From: an uncultured Eubacteriales bacterium
GTDB lineage: Bacteria > Bacillota_I > Bacilli_A > RF39 > UBA660
DNA length: 47,223 nucleotides
Assembly: GCA_905211265.1 (NCBI GenBank)
Contig: CAJMAC010000009.1
Location: 1-47,223 of the forward strand
Direction: 5' to 3'
Made by a program: the position numbers and the translations under genes. This document shows, one piece after another, positions 35,815 to 44,745 of the stretch. Position 1 is the first letter of the stretch. Each line of letters opens with the position of its first letter. The notes below the pieces were generated by a model. The model was not told where the DNA came from. It searched no databases and saw only the letters and a program-made list of their open reading frames with translations.

Positions 35815-37332
35815 TTATTTTCTCTTAACTAAATCCCTTATCCTCTTATATAAAGTATTTGCATTATTATTAAATATACACAATATACTAAATATAATAA
35901 TTGTTAAAAATATAAAGATTAACATTAATACTATTATAGTCATAATAATATTACTTAAATTATTAAATAGTATTAATTCAATAGGTTTAATTAAATATAA
36001 AATAAATACTAACAAAATAATTATAATTAAATAAGTAACATATAAACTATTATGTTTAATATTATTTAATATCTTATTTTCTATAATCCTAATTTTTAAT
36101 ATAACATTAACTAAAAATGCAATAACAGTACCTATTAGTAAACCATTTAATCCATATATATTAACCAAAATAATACTTATAACTATATTACTAATTGCAC
36201 TTATAAATATAATATACTTATTATCTTTAAATAACCCCTTTGAATTAATTAATGATAACAAAGGCAAACTAATTATATATAACATAGATATTAAAGTAAA
36301 TAATATAATTGTATTATACTCTAATATATAGTTACTCTTACCTATCCATAAATTAACAAAACTTCTTATACCTAAACTAAACGTAATCCCAAAAGAAAAT
36401 ATTAATGCTATAAATATAACTAATAATTCTTTAAATAAACTATATACTTTTAGATTATCTCCTTTGGCATACATATTACCAAAAGAATTAACTACAGAAA
36501 GTTCAATCTTTGCACTTATTTCATTTAAGTACCTAGTTATAAATATATATGATGAATATATACTAACCATAACAGGACCTAAAAAAGATACTAAAATAAT
36601 TGAATCAACATTATTTAAAATTAAATTACCTACTTGTATACTAGCTAAATCCCCAGTCATTTTAAACATTAAAGTATTTTCATTTTTAACTTTATGTAAC
36701 CAAGGAAACTTATGTTTCATAACAATTCTAATTACTATTTCTTCGATAATCTTAGCAATTAATATAGTAATAGCAATAGATTCCAATGACTTAAATAAAT
36801 AACATGATACTATAATACCTATATCACATAATAACTTAATACTATTAAATACTATTGAATATATATATTTATTTTCTGAAGCACTAAGTATTGCTAAATA
36901 TGTTTGACCACATCCAAAATATGCAATTAAATAAGAACAAGAAATAATAATAAAAGCAATAATTGAAGTATTTCTATATCCATCTTCAAAACCATAAAAT
37001 AAATATAAAAGTAAACTAACTAACATTATAATACCAAGTATTACAAAACCAATTTTTTTAAATATTACCCTACTACCAGAATATATTCTATTAATATTTC
37101 TCTTATCATCATTAGAAAAATATTTATATAATGAATATATTACAGCATCTCCAAAACCTATTTGTGCTAAAAATACATATGTAATAATTTGATTAATAGT
37201 TTGATAGTAACCATTTCCTACATCTCCAATATATTTAACTAAAAAATTAACTTTTATTAAACCTACTATACCTATAATTAAGTATGGTATAATATCACAT
37301 ATCATATTTAAAAATACTTTTCTAGTCCTCAT
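35815..37332 (-). CDS. Polysaccharide flippase (Wzx/MATE-like, 12-14 TM)
   Basis: Integral membrane protein of 505 residues with about 14 hydrophobic segments and the pattern of the oligosaccharide flippase branch of the MOP superfamily: an early KVNFLVKYIGD..GYYQTINQI, a central SIILVSFLGPVMVSIYSSYIF and a later NLWIGKSNYILEY. Such proteins move lipid-linked glycans across the membrane. No glycosyltransferases flank it here, so the cargo is unknown. It is a monocistronic gene behind an extended -10 promoter (TGTTATACT, about 37353-37361). Confidence 0.82.
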   Translation of the reverse strand: MRTRKVFLNMICDIIPYLIIGIVGLIKVNFLVKYIGDVGNGYYQTINQIITYVFLAQIGFGDAVIYSLYKYFSNDDKRNINRIYSGSRVIFKKIGFVILGIIMLVSLLLYLFYGFEDGYRNTSIIAFIIISCSYLIAYFGCGQTYLAILSASENKYIYSIVFNSIKLLCDIGIIVSCYLFKSLESIAITILIAKIIEEIVIRIVMKHKFPWLHKVKNENTLMFKMTGDLASIQVGNLILNNVDSIILVSFLGPVMVSIYSSYIFITRYLNEISAKIELSVVNSFGNMYAKGDNLKVYSLFKELLVIFIALIFSFGITFSLGIRSFVNLWIGKSNYILEYNTIILFTLISMLYIISLPLLSLINSKGLFKDNKYIIFISAISNIVISIILVNIYGLNGLLIGTVIAFLVNVILKIRIIENKILNNIKHNSLYVTYLIIIILLVFILYLIKPIELILFNNLSNIIMTIIVLMLIFIFLTIIIFSILCIFNNNANTLYKRIRDLVKRK

Positions 37333-37391
37333 ATAATCACTACCTTTACATTAGTATAACATATTTTTTTAATTTATTTGTAAAATTTTTT

Positions 37392-37443
37392 CATTATTTA
37401 ACTTTTCTTGAAATAACTAAAAAAGATAGCAAGTATGTTATCT
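37392..37443 (-). repeat. Left direct repeat and terminator of the ATPase cassette
   Basis: The segment 37400-37432 matches 38854-38886 at 31 of 33 bases (36 of 41 if extended to 37392 and 38846). It includes the hairpin AGATAGC (37424-37430) with GTTATCT (37437-37443) that ends the ATPase gene, followed by a T-run on the minus strand. Confidence 0.75.
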
Positions 37444-37453
37444 CATTTTAAAA

Positions 37454-38746
37454 TTAGTTCTTTAATGCTGTTATTGGTACAATGTATATTCCTGTTTCAG
37501 GATCTTTAACTACTGCATCCCATAATCCACAGATAATACATTTAAATTTAGGTTGTTTTTTTACTTCATCAGAAAACGCTGTTAATGTTTTTTTAGCATT
37601 TTCTATACCATCACTACCTAATTTTATTTCAATTATGCCATATTCTCCACCAGGTAGTTCTACAATTGCATCAACTTCAAAACCAGTTTTTACATTTCTA
37701 TAATGATATAGATTACCTCCAAGTGTTTCAATATAAATTCTTAAATCTCTTTCTACTAATGATTCAAACATAAAACCAAATGTTTTAATATCATTCATTA
37801 ATATTTGGGGAGTAATACCTAATGCAGCACAAGCAAGTGAAGGATCAATAAAATGTCTTTTAACACTTTTTCCTACGACTTCTCTCGATCTTAAATTCAC
37901 TGAATAAGGCTCTTGATTTTGAGTTAAATATAATTTAGATAAAACACTTAAATAATCTGCAATTGTATTACGACTTAATTGATAATTTTTATTATCAGTA
38001 AATTCTTCAATATCTGAAACTAAGGTTGCATTACTAACAGTAGTACTTTCATTTCTAGCAAGAGACTTAAATAACATATTCATTTTATTTATATCTCTGT
38101 TAACTCCATCTTTATTTATATCATAATTAAGTACAGCCTTTAAATAACTCTGTGGTAAGACATGAAGAAACTTTTCATCTGTATCAATATTTTCTGGCCA
38201 ACCACCACGAACAATAAAATTAGCAAGTTGTTGTAAAGTTGTTTTTTTAGTGGAAACATTTTTTTGAGTGCCATTAAATAATTTTTGAAGTGATGCTTCC
38301 CCAGTTGAATCACCAGATTCATATAAACTCATTGAATACATTTTCATTCTATCTATTCTTCCTGCACCGGAATGGTGTATTTTTTCTTCATCTTCTTTTT
38401 TCCTTAAAGTTGTTGATTCTGTTAAAATATACTTACCCTTATTTTTATCTTTATCACATCTATGTCTTACTGCATCCCATATTTCTACTACTTCACCCCA
38501 TTCATCAATAAGTTCAGGAGCTTCTTTATCTAAAATTAATGAAACATCCATTTTAGCTTTTGCCCTTGTATCAAAATTTTCTACACTATTATCTAAATAA
38601 ACTGCAGAATTAGCGTGATTTTTCGCAGTCCATGTTTTACCACACCATTTTGGTCCTTCGATGCTTATTGCACCAAATAATTTTAAATAATTCTTAATTT
38701 TTTCATCAATTAATCTTTCTTTATAACCTTTTTCAGTTAATGCCAT
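37454..38746 (-). CDS. AAA family ATP-binding protein with DUF4143 domain
   Basis: 430 residues. The N-terminal AAA_14 ATPase has Walker A GPKWCGKT (31-38) and a Walker B-like PELIDEWGE. A winged-helix-like middle segment follows (NYQLSRNTIADYLSVLSKL), then the DUF4143 domain with a nuclease-like fold: FEVDAIVELPGGEYGIIEIKLG shows the D..E.K pattern of PD-(D/E)XK enzymes. The family is widespread and poorly understood; links to mobile elements or defence have been suggested from its patchy distribution. The gene is bounded by direct repeats and preceded by iterons. Its codon use is less A+T-biased than neighbours in places, which hints at transfer. ATG at 38746 follows AGAGGTG. Confidence 0.88.
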   Translation of the reverse strand: MALTEKGYKERLIDEKIKNYLKLFGAISIEGPKWCGKTWTAKNHANSAVYLDNSVENFDTRAKAKMDVSLILDKEAPELIDEWGEVVEIWDAVRHRCDKDKNKGKYILTESTTLRKKEDEEKIHHSGAGRIDRMKMYSMSLYESGDSTGEASLQKLFNGTQKNVSTKKTTLQQLANFIVRGGWPENIDTDEKFLHVLPQSYLKAVLNYDINKDGVNRDINKMNMLFKSLARNESTTVSNATLVSDIEEFTDNKNYQLSRNTIADYLSVLSKLYLTQNQEPYSVNLRSREVVGKSVKRHFIDPSLACAALGITPQILMNDIKTFGFMFESLVERDLRIYIETLGGNLYHYRNVKTGFEVDAIVELPGGEYGIIEIKLGSDGIENAKKTLTAFSDEVKKQPKFKCIICGLWDAVVKDPETGIYIVPITALKN

Positions 38747-38759
38747 TACTAGTCACCTC

Positions 38760-38801
38760 TTATAAAGATAATACCATATTTTTATTTAATATGCAATACT
38801 G
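38760..38801 (-). promoter_or_regulatory. Promoter of the AAA/DUF4143 gene
   Basis: On the minus strand TTGCAT (about 38790-38795), a 17-base spacer and TATTAT (about 38767-38772), ending about 20 bases before the ATG. The three iterons lie directly upstream of the -35 box. Confidence 0.6.
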
Positions 38802-38870
38802 TTGTGCAATTTTTCTTAATTTTATTGTGCAACTTTTCCAACTTTCATTGTGCAACTTTTCTTAAAATAA
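38802..38870. repeat. Three tandem 23-base iterons
   Basis: TTGTGCAA begins at 38802, 38825 and 38848, exactly 23 bases apart, each followed by C/TTTTTC and a variable tail. The full copies are 38802-38824, 38825-38847 and 38848-38870. A 23-base spacing is about two helical turns. They are placed like operator or iteron sites for the ATPase gene; the third copy runs into the right direct repeat. Confidence 0.85.
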
Positions 38871-38886
38871 CTAAAAGAGATAGCAA
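38846..38886. repeat. Right direct repeat of the ATPase cassette
   Basis: The partner of 37392-37432. It contains the third iteron and ends at the terminator hairpin (TAGCA/TGCTA) of the SanA-like gene, whose stop codon is at 38888. Confidence 0.75.
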
Positions 38887-38887
38887 T

Positions 38888-39499
38888 CTATGCTACCCCA
38901 TATTTAGGACTAATATTAAGTTTAACAAATATATAGTCTTTTACTCTTGCAAGTATTTCTCTTATATCTCTTTTTAATTGACCTACATATCTATAATTAT
39001 AACTACTTATTCCATAACAATTAATATTATTATTTCTTGCTATATAGATACTTCTAGTTAAATGATATTTTTGAGTAACAATAACTACTTTATCATTATT
39101 AACTATATTTTTAATTCTTTTAATGGAGTCATAAGTACTTATACCTAATTTATCTAATATAATATTATCTTCGATAACTCCACATTCTTTAACATAATTA
39201 TACATTACTCCAACTTCATTATAATCTTTTTCATCTTGAGAGTCACCAGATAATATTAATTTTATATTATTATTTTTTTTATATAAATCTATTGCTTTAT
39301 CTAATCTATCTTTAAGCATTAAGGAAGGATAATTATTTCTTATACCAGCCCCCAAAACTAGGACATAACTTATTTCATCATAATCAATATCTTTATCTAT
39401 ATAGTTACTACTATAACTAATCATTATTATATTTATTATAGAAATTATTATAAATAATATAGTAATTAATATTATAATTATTTTTGATAATTTTTTCAT
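38888..39499 (-). CDS. SanA/YdcF-like DUF218 membrane protein
   Basis: An N-terminal membrane anchor (about residues 5-29) is followed by a DUF218 domain: YVLVLGAGI (46-54), SLMLKDRLDKAIDLY, LILSGD, and VVIVTQKYHLTRSIYIA. In E. coli, SanA of this family affects envelope permeability to vancomycin; the biochemical activity is not settled. Its 203 residues fit. It overlaps the GntR gene by 4 bases (ATGA), so it is the last gene of the ABC-GntR operon. Confidence 0.87.
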   Translation of the reverse strand: MKKLSKIIIILITILFIIISIINIIMISYSSNYIDKDIDYDEISYVLVLGAGIRNNYPSLMLKDRLDKAIDLYKKNNNIKLILSGDSQDEKDYNEVGVMYNYVKECGVIEDNIILDKLGISTYDSIKRIKNIVNNDKVVIVTQKYHLTRSIYIARNNNINCYGISSYNYRYVGQLKRDIREILARVKDYIFVKLNISPKYGVA

Positions 39500-39849
39500 T
39501 TTATTTTATCTATAATTTCCTTATTATCTAATCCTAGTTTATTTAATTTATTCATTATACTTTTAATATCATTTATATAATTATTAATAGTAGTATTTTT
39601 AATACTGTTTACATCACTACTTATAAATGTACCTTTTGTAGATAAACTTACTATAACGTTTTTACTTTCTAAGACACTATAAGCTTTTTTTACAGTATTA
39701 GGATTTATTCCTAAGTTACTTGCAAGTTCTCTTATAGATAATATTTGTTCTTTTTCTTTTAAAATTCCAAGTGCTACATATCGTTCTATTTCATTAACAA
39801 TTTGTTCATATATTGGTATTCTACTAGTATAATCTAAATTAATATTCAT
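39496..39849 (-). CDS. GntR family (YtrA-type) transcription regulator
   Basis: A compact regulator of 117 residues. The winged helix-turn-helix spans about residues 8-75: IPIYEQIVNEIERYVALGIL, then SIRELASNLGINPNTVKKAY, the core GntR recognition helix, and the wing (STKGTFIS). A short C-terminal helix for dimerisation follows, as in the YtrA subfamily, which typically controls its own ABC operon. The start at 39849 overlaps the permease stop by 11 bases. The likely operator is at 42817-42837. Confidence 0.92.
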   Translation of the reverse strand: MNINLDYTSRIPIYEQIVNEIERYVALGILKEKEQILSIRELASNLGINPNTVKKAYSVLESKNVIVSLSTKGTFISSDVNSIKNTTINNYINDIKSIMNKLNKLGLDNKEIIDKIK

Positions 39850-41929
39850 ATAATTCACCATCATTGTAATCATCATTATCTTGATTTTCTACATCTATGG
39901 TATCTTTTTTAGAGTCATATATTGACGCTACTTTATCTTTTTTTGTGTCAAGTATTTCTTTAAATCTAGAAGTATTATTACTAGTAAAATCATAGCAATT
40001 GTCATTAAAACATATATTTAATGAAATAAATTCTTTTCTCATATCAACAGTATTATTTATTTCTTGTAATATAAAATTATATAATTCTTCTTGTGCTAAG
40101 GTTACACAATCATTTATTACCCTATAACCATCTATAAAATATTTATTAGTATACATAATATTATATTTTTTAGGCAGTATGTAATCAATATTATCTTTAA
40201 GTAATTTATTATTAGAATTAACCACTGAATTTAATAAATCATAATTGATATATCCACTTATTACATATTCATTTGTTTTATGATCAGTATATGAGTATAA
40301 TTTTATTACATAATAGTTAGAATTTCTAACATTTCTATATTTATTTTGTAATTTAACAAATTCTTCAGTAGACATATTATTTATTGTAGTTTTTATTAAT
40401 TTAACTATATCTTTTGATTCAGCTTTATTATATATTTTTTTACCTAGTTTAACAGCATATACTTTATCAAAATCAATATCTTTATATTTTTTAACATAAT
40501 CTTTATTATTATATAGTTTATTTAATAATTCATCATAATCATTATTATTTAATTCTACATTTAAATTATATACACTATTATCTTTTAATTTAATATATAA
40601 TTCTACATTTGTAGTATCTTCTTTATCAATATAAGTATCATTTAATTTACTTTTAATTATTTTGCTAATTAATTCTTTATCTTTAATATAAATTTTATCA
40701 GTTTGATTATTATTTCTTGCATAATTATTGATTCCATATGTTGAGAAATCTACTGCCAATGATGTTATATCATTATAATCAATTACTTTTGTTTCTTCTT
40801 TATTTATATCACAGACTGCAAATATAATTGTATAAATACTAATAGCCATTACAAAATAGAATAAAGATAATTTAATATTAGTAATGCTCTTTTTAGTAAT
40901 TAAATCATAAATGAAATAATATATTAACATAATTATTATTACAAATAATATAGATAAGATATTAGCATTTCTACAAATAGCATAAGAAATTGCTACAAAT
41001 GGTAATAAGGTTAATGATTTAACTATATTATGTAAATGTATACTCTTAAATGATGTTTCTGATACTTCCATCTTTCTATTTATAAATAAGTAATAACCCA
41101 CAATTATATAGATAATACTTAATAATACTATTGTAATATTAGTATATATTTCAATTTCATAGTCATATTCATACATTCTCCCAAATATAAAATTAAACAT
41201 TGGATTATATTTTTTGTTAGTTACTTTTGTCATATATACTTCATATTTATTAAGTTGTTTATTTAAATTACATTCTATATCATTTTCACTACAAGTATAA
41301 TTTTCTGGAATAGTATTTTCATCTTTTACTTCTATATAATAATTATCTGAATTATTATTTTCTTTTAAAATATTAGTATAATTTAACATAAAAGGTACAA
41401 AGAATATTAATAATAAACTTACTACTATACCTGTTATAGCATTACCACTTATACTCATTGCAAGATTTGCTATAGTAAAAGCAAACATATAAATACTAAA
41501 CCATATTAATACATAGTCTAATAACATTATAAATGGTATTGGTATATTAAACATTAAACTTACCATACCTATTAATAAAGCATTTACTATTAACATTACT
41601 AAGAATATTAATAATCCCCCAATAGTATTAGTAATAAAAATACTTTTTCTACTTATTGGCATAGAATTAATAAAGTCTACACTTTTCTTTTTAAACATAA
41701 AGTTAAATAAACATATAGATATAACTAAAGGTAAGAAATATATACCAATTATATTAATCACAGATATATCTAATAATGAAGGAACATAATTATTACTATT
41801 AATCGAAGCCATTATTAATGCTAATGTATTTAATATAGGAATTAATAATGTAAATATTAATAGTATTACCTTAGATTTTTTTAAGTTTTGACGCAAATAA
41901 TTAATATTAAATAACTTCGTTAAATTCAT
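39839..41929 (-). CDS. ABC transporter permease (YtrC/YtrD-like)
   Basis: 696 residues. Six N-terminal transmembrane helices (about 20-200) with KSVDFINSMPISRKSIF between the second and third, a large loop, a second group of helices (about 250-370), and an extracellular C-terminal part of about 320 residues without known motifs. The MPISRKSIF signature and the genetic order ATPase-permease-GntR are typical of YtrBC-type exporters linked to cell-wall stress. It overlaps the ATPase gene by 23 bases. Confidence 0.8.
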   Translation of the reverse strand: MNLTKLFNINYLRQNLKKSKVILLIFTLLIPILNTLALIMASINSNNYVPSLLDISVINIIGIYFLPLVISICLFNFMFKKKSVDFINSMPISRKSIFITNTIGGLLIFLVMLIVNALLIGMVSLMFNIPIPFIMLLDYVLIWFSIYMFAFTIANLAMSISGNAITGIVVSLLLIFFVPFMLNYTNILKENNNSDNYYIEVKDENTIPENYTCSENDIECNLNKQLNKYEVYMTKVTNKKYNPMFNFIFGRMYEYDYEIEIYTNITIVLLSIIYIIVGYYLFINRKMEVSETSFKSIHLHNIVKSLTLLPFVAISYAICRNANILSILFVIIIMLIYYFIYDLITKKSITNIKLSLFYFVMAISIYTIIFAVCDINKEETKVIDYNDITSLAVDFSTYGINNYARNNNQTDKIYIKDKELISKIIKSKLNDTYIDKEDTTNVELYIKLKDNSVYNLNVELNNNDYDELLNKLYNNKDYVKKYKDIDFDKVYAVKLGKKIYNKAESKDIVKLIKTTINNMSTEEFVKLQNKYRNVRNSNYYVIKLYSYTDHKTNEYVISGYINYDLLNSVVNSNNKLLKDNIDYILPKKYNIMYTNKYFIDGYRVINDCVTLAQEELYNFILQEINNTVDMRKEFISLNICFNDNCYDFTSNNTSRFKEILDTKKDKVASIYDSKKDTIDVENQDNDDYNDGELYEY

Positions 41930-42803
41930 ATCCTAAGGCCTCCATTTCATATATAAATACTTCTTCTAAGGTAAGTGGTAAATAATCTAAAATAATTGGA
42001 TTTAATTTTTCTAGTTTTTTCTTTGTTTTACCATCTTTATCATTTATTATTAATGTAGATACACTACCTACTTTCTTAAACGATAGAATGTCTAAATCTT
42101 TAAATTTGTCCTTAGAGTAATCATCTTTGAATGATATTTGTACTTTAAACATATTAGTTTTAATATTATCTATTTCACTTTCAAATAATATTCCACCTTT
42201 ATATAATAATCCCAAGTTATCACAAATATCTTCAAGTTCTCTTAAATTATGACTTGTCATTACTATTGTTGTATTATTTTCTTCCATTTCTTTGGCAATT
42301 ATTTTTTTCATAGTATTTCTAACTACAGGATCTAATCCATCAAATGTTTCATCAAAAAACATATATTTACTATGAGTAGCTATTGCGCAAATTAAGGCAC
42401 ATTGGCGTTTCATACCTTTAGATAACGTACTAATTTTTCTATTTATATCAAGTTTTAAGATACTAGCTAAATGTTTTAAATACTCCATATCAAATTTTTT
42501 ATACATTGCTTCATAGTATTTAGCAGTATCAAGTAATGTATATCCTGAATAGAAAAATAAATCATCTGGTACAAAAACTAAATTTTGTTTGACTGTTTCA
42601 TTATCAAACACTTCATTGTTATCTATTAAAATACTTCCAGAATCTGCCTTAAATATACCATTAATTAATCTAAGTAATGTTGACTTACCTGCACCATTCG
42701 CACCTACTAAACCATAGATACATCCATCATTTATGGTACAATTAAGATTATTTAAAACTAATTCTTTATCATATTTTTTAGATAAGTTCTCAATTTTAAT
42801 CAT
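41907..42803 (-). CDS. ABC transporter ATP-binding protein (YtrB-like)
   Basis: Walker A GANGAGKST (34-42), Q-loop QNLVFVPDDLFFY, signature LSKGMKRQ, Walker B YMFFDETFDGLD and H-loop TSHNLREL are all in place. The C-terminal 80 residues are the extension found in single-ATPase exporters of this type. The length of 298 is normal. It is the first gene of a four-gene operon and is preceded by a strong promoter and operator. Confidence 0.95.
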   Translation of the reverse strand: MIKIENLSKKYDKELVLNNLNCTINDGCIYGLVGANGAGKSTLLRLINGIFKADSGSILIDNNEVFDNETVKQNLVFVPDDLFFYSGYTLLDTAKYYEAMYKKFDMEYLKHLASILKLDINRKISTLSKGMKRQCALICAIATHSKYMFFDETFDGLDPVVRNTMKKIIAKEMEENNTTIVMTSHNLRELEDICDNLGLLYKGGILFESEIDNIKTNMFKVQISFKDDYSKDKFKDLDILSFKKVGSVSTLIINDKDGKTKKKLEKLNPIILDYLPLTLEEVFIYEMEALGYEFNEVI

Positions 42804-42816
42804 AACATTTCCTTTC

Positions 42817-42871
42817 TGTACTACTTGTGTTAGTACAATTAAATTATAATATATTATCTATTATATGTCAA
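42817..42871 (-). promoter_or_regulatory. Promoter and GntR/YtrA-type operator of the ABC operon
   Basis: TTGACA (42866-42871), a 17-base spacer and TATAAT (42843-42848). The inverted repeat TGTACTA-N7-TAGTACA (42817-42837) lies between the -10 and the ribosome site. It fits a YtrA-type operator and would let the operon's own GntR repress the promoter. Confidence 0.75.
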
Positions 42872-42892
42872 TATGTTTTATTTATTCTTAAC

Positions 42893-42917
42893 ACAAAAAA
42901 GATAAAGTTAATTATCT
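42893..42917 (-). terminator. Minus-strand terminator
   Basis: AGATAA (42900-42905) pairs with TTATCT (42912-42917) around a 6-base loop and is followed by six T on the minus strand. It would end transcripts arriving from the WXG100 operon or from the gene-free stretch. Confidence 0.6.
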
Positions 42918-43344
42918 TCATAAATCATTATAAAGTATCAAAATATTTATATCATTTATTTTACATATTTTTATATAATTTCTAATATTACTATATATTA
43001 CACATTAGAAATATTCTTAAATTGTTCATTTTTTCATTTTTGTTTTAATTATTCATAAATTTCTTTTAAAAAATTATTTAAAAATATAAAATTAAATATT
43101 TTCATTTATAGTTAATCAATATATTTTTTTCTTATAATTAACAGTTTTAACAACTTTATTACTTCACTTTTAAGTTTTATTACTTTATTTGCAATTTCCC
43201 TAATAATGTCGTTTCTATCACCTAACATCAACTTATTTATTATAAATTAAAAAATCGCAAAAAGGTATATCATTACTTTTTACAATTTTTTTAGTATAAT
43301 TATTTTATAATAGTTATAAATTAGCTATAAACAATAACCTATAA
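42918..43344. other. Gene-free, extremely A+T-rich stretch
   Basis: No convincing gene on either strand. Near 43308-43340 the complementary segments TAGTTATA and TATAACTA could form a long-loop hairpin downstream of the DUF4176 gene. Otherwise nothing recognisable. Confidence 0.5.
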
Positions 43345-43638
43345 CTAACTATTTTTATTATTCATTTCTTCAATTAATTTATTTAATTTTTCTTTAAATT
43401 GTTTTTCTTCTTCATCTTTGTACCCTACAAAATATACTTTTTCTATTTGATCATGATTAAATAAAGCAACTTCTTCACTATTTAATACTCCTTCAGGATA
43501 TAAACATCCTGTATAATCATATATTTTTGTTTTGTCTTCTTTTGGTATTGAACAAAATCCTGTTATCATTAATCTTTTTTGTCCACCCTTTAATAATACT
43601 ACTGTACCTATTGGTAAATATTTTTTTAATTCTTCCAT
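43345..43638 (-). CDS. DUF4176 family protein, type VII secretion-associated
   Basis: 97 residues starting MEELKKYLPIGTVVLLKGG, then KRLMITGFC and IYDYTGCLYPEGVL, which match DUF4176, a small beta-rich cytoplasmic family commonly found in type VII secretion loci of Bacillota. A charged helix ends it (KEKLNKLIEEMNNK). Its role in those loci is not established. It is the last gene of the WXG100 operon, 11 bases after the coiled-coil gene. Confidence 0.8.
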   Translation of the reverse strand: MEELKKYLPIGTVVLLKGGQKRLMITGFCSIPKEDKTKIYDYTGCLYPEGVLNSEEVALFNHDQIEKVYFVGYKDEEEKQFKEKLNKLIEEMNNKNS

Positions 43639-43649
43639 TTTTATTCCTC

Positions 43650-44066
43650 CTAAATTTGATTTGATAAATTTTCTATTTCACTATTTAAATTACTTATTTT
43701 TGAATTACATACATCTATTTCATTATTTAGTTGAGTTAATTCATAAGTATTATCATTCATTGTATCATTTTCAAGTATACTTTTTCTTTCTAATAATTTC
43801 TTTAATGCTTCTGACTCTATTTTTTGCTGTTTTACTACTTCAACTAACTTTCTATAAATATCTAAAGATTTATTTAAATCACTTTTCATATTATTTAGCT
43901 CTTCAAATGATTTTACAAAATAATCTTTTGCACCACCAACTAATACATTTGAATTATTTATTTCATCAAGATAATTTATTTTTGAACTATTAGATAATAC
44001 CTCTTTATAATTATTTATACTATTATTTAACTTCTCAGTATCTACATTATCAAATGAATTAATCAT
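43650..44066 (-). CDS. Coiled-coil protein of the WXG100 operon (DUF5082/YwqH-like)
   Basis: About 138 residues, almost entirely helical, with a central GGAKDYFVKSFEELN turn between two helices and a long heptad-rich C-terminus. It resembles the YwqH-type small helical partners found next to LXG toxins and WXG100 proteins, but sequence identity cannot be judged here. The start at 44066 has GGAGG 5 bases upstream and overlaps the WXG gene upstream by 8 bases. Confidence 0.6.
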   Translation of the reverse strand: MINSFDNVDTEKLNNSINNYKEVLSNSSKINYLDEINNSNVLVGGAKDYFVKSFEELNNMKSDLNKSLDIYRKLVEVVKQQKIESEALKKLLERKSILENDTMNDNTYELTQLNNEIDVCNSKISNLNSEIENLSNQI

Positions 44067-44349
44067 ATATACCTCCATCATTAACATTATCTAATCTATC
44101 ATATTGTTTCTTTACATTAAGTAAATATGTTCCATAACTTTCTATTACTTTACCTAAATTTTCTAATTCTGGAATATATTTATCATTCATAATTTCTACA
44201 AATGTATCCATATCTTTCCCTTGCCAATTCTCTCCTAACATTTGTACTAGTTTTTTTATTTGCTCAACTTCAAATCTAAAATCTTTTGATTTATCAATAA
44301 TATTATTTCCTGTATTAACTAACGAATCTTTATTTACATTTATTTCCAT
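44059..44349 (-). CDS. WXG100-like protein (third copy)
   Basis: A helical hairpin of 96 residues with WQG in LGENWQGKDMDTF at the turn, the WXG signature. Helix 1 starts with an N-terminal VNKDSL pattern shared by ESAT-6 relatives. It ends with DGGIYD. AAAGGA precedes the ATG at 44349. It is the most divergent of the three copies in the operon and could pair with one of them as a heterodimer. Confidence 0.75.
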   Translation of the reverse strand: MEINVNKDSLVNTGNNIIDKSKDFRFEVEQIKKLVQMLGENWQGKDMDTFVEIMNDKYIPELENLGKVIESYGTYLLNVKKQYDRLDNVNDGGIYD

Positions 44350-44423
44350 TTTTTCAGTCCTTTCTCTTACCAACAGATAAGTTCATTACCCATTGGTAAA
44401 AGTACAAACTTTTGTACTCTTTA

Positions 44424-44729
44424 TTATAATATATCGTCTTGTTTACCAGTAATTGCAGCATCAGCAGCTCTATAATTTGGTATTACTTTAGTTGTTAAAT
44501 ATGTATAGCAACTTTCTACTGCTTCTGAAAATTCTGGAAATTTTTGACTTAATCTATCAAATACTTCTTTTGTTTCTGAAGCTGCTGTTCCTGACCATGT
44601 TCCTTCATCTCCAACTTTTGAAAATTCATTTTCAATACTTTTTAATATTTCAGCCATTGTATCTGATGAACTCTTTAATTGACTTGCTATGTTTTCTAAT
44701 TCTCCATATGATAATTTTATTGCGCTCAT
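44424..44729 (-). CDS. WXG100 family protein (second copy)
   Basis: A 101-residue helical hairpin: LSYGELENIASQLKSSSDTM, then the turn TWSGTAA (WXG) and FDRLSQKFPEFSEAV. Typical of type VII secreted ESAT-6/EsxA-like proteins, which work as dimers and are exported or help export toxins. It begins 16 bases after the first copy, behind a strong ribosome site. The Tyr in SCYTYL and the C-terminal tail may carry an export signal. Confidence 0.9.
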   Translation of the reverse strand: MSAIKLSYGELENIASQLKSSSDTMAEILKSIENEFSKVGDEGTWSGTAASETKEVFDRLSQKFPEFSEAVESCYTYLTTKVIPNYRAADAAITGKQDDIL

Positions 44730-44745
44730 GTTTTTCCCTCCTTAA

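Noticed and set aside
38802..38870. Short CRISPR array
   Set aside because: Units are 23 bases with no separate spacers, only three copies, and no cas genes; they fit iterons or operators better.
43308..43340. Terminator for the WXG100 operon
   Set aside because: The arms pair, but the loop exceeds 20 bases and no T-run follows; the hairpin at 42893-42917 is a better candidate.
43532..43993. Plus-strand frame of 153 residues in the WXG100 operon
   Set aside because: Antisense to the DUF4176 and coiled-coil genes; the Leu/Tyr/His-rich composition is typical of a shadow of A+T-rich coding DNA.
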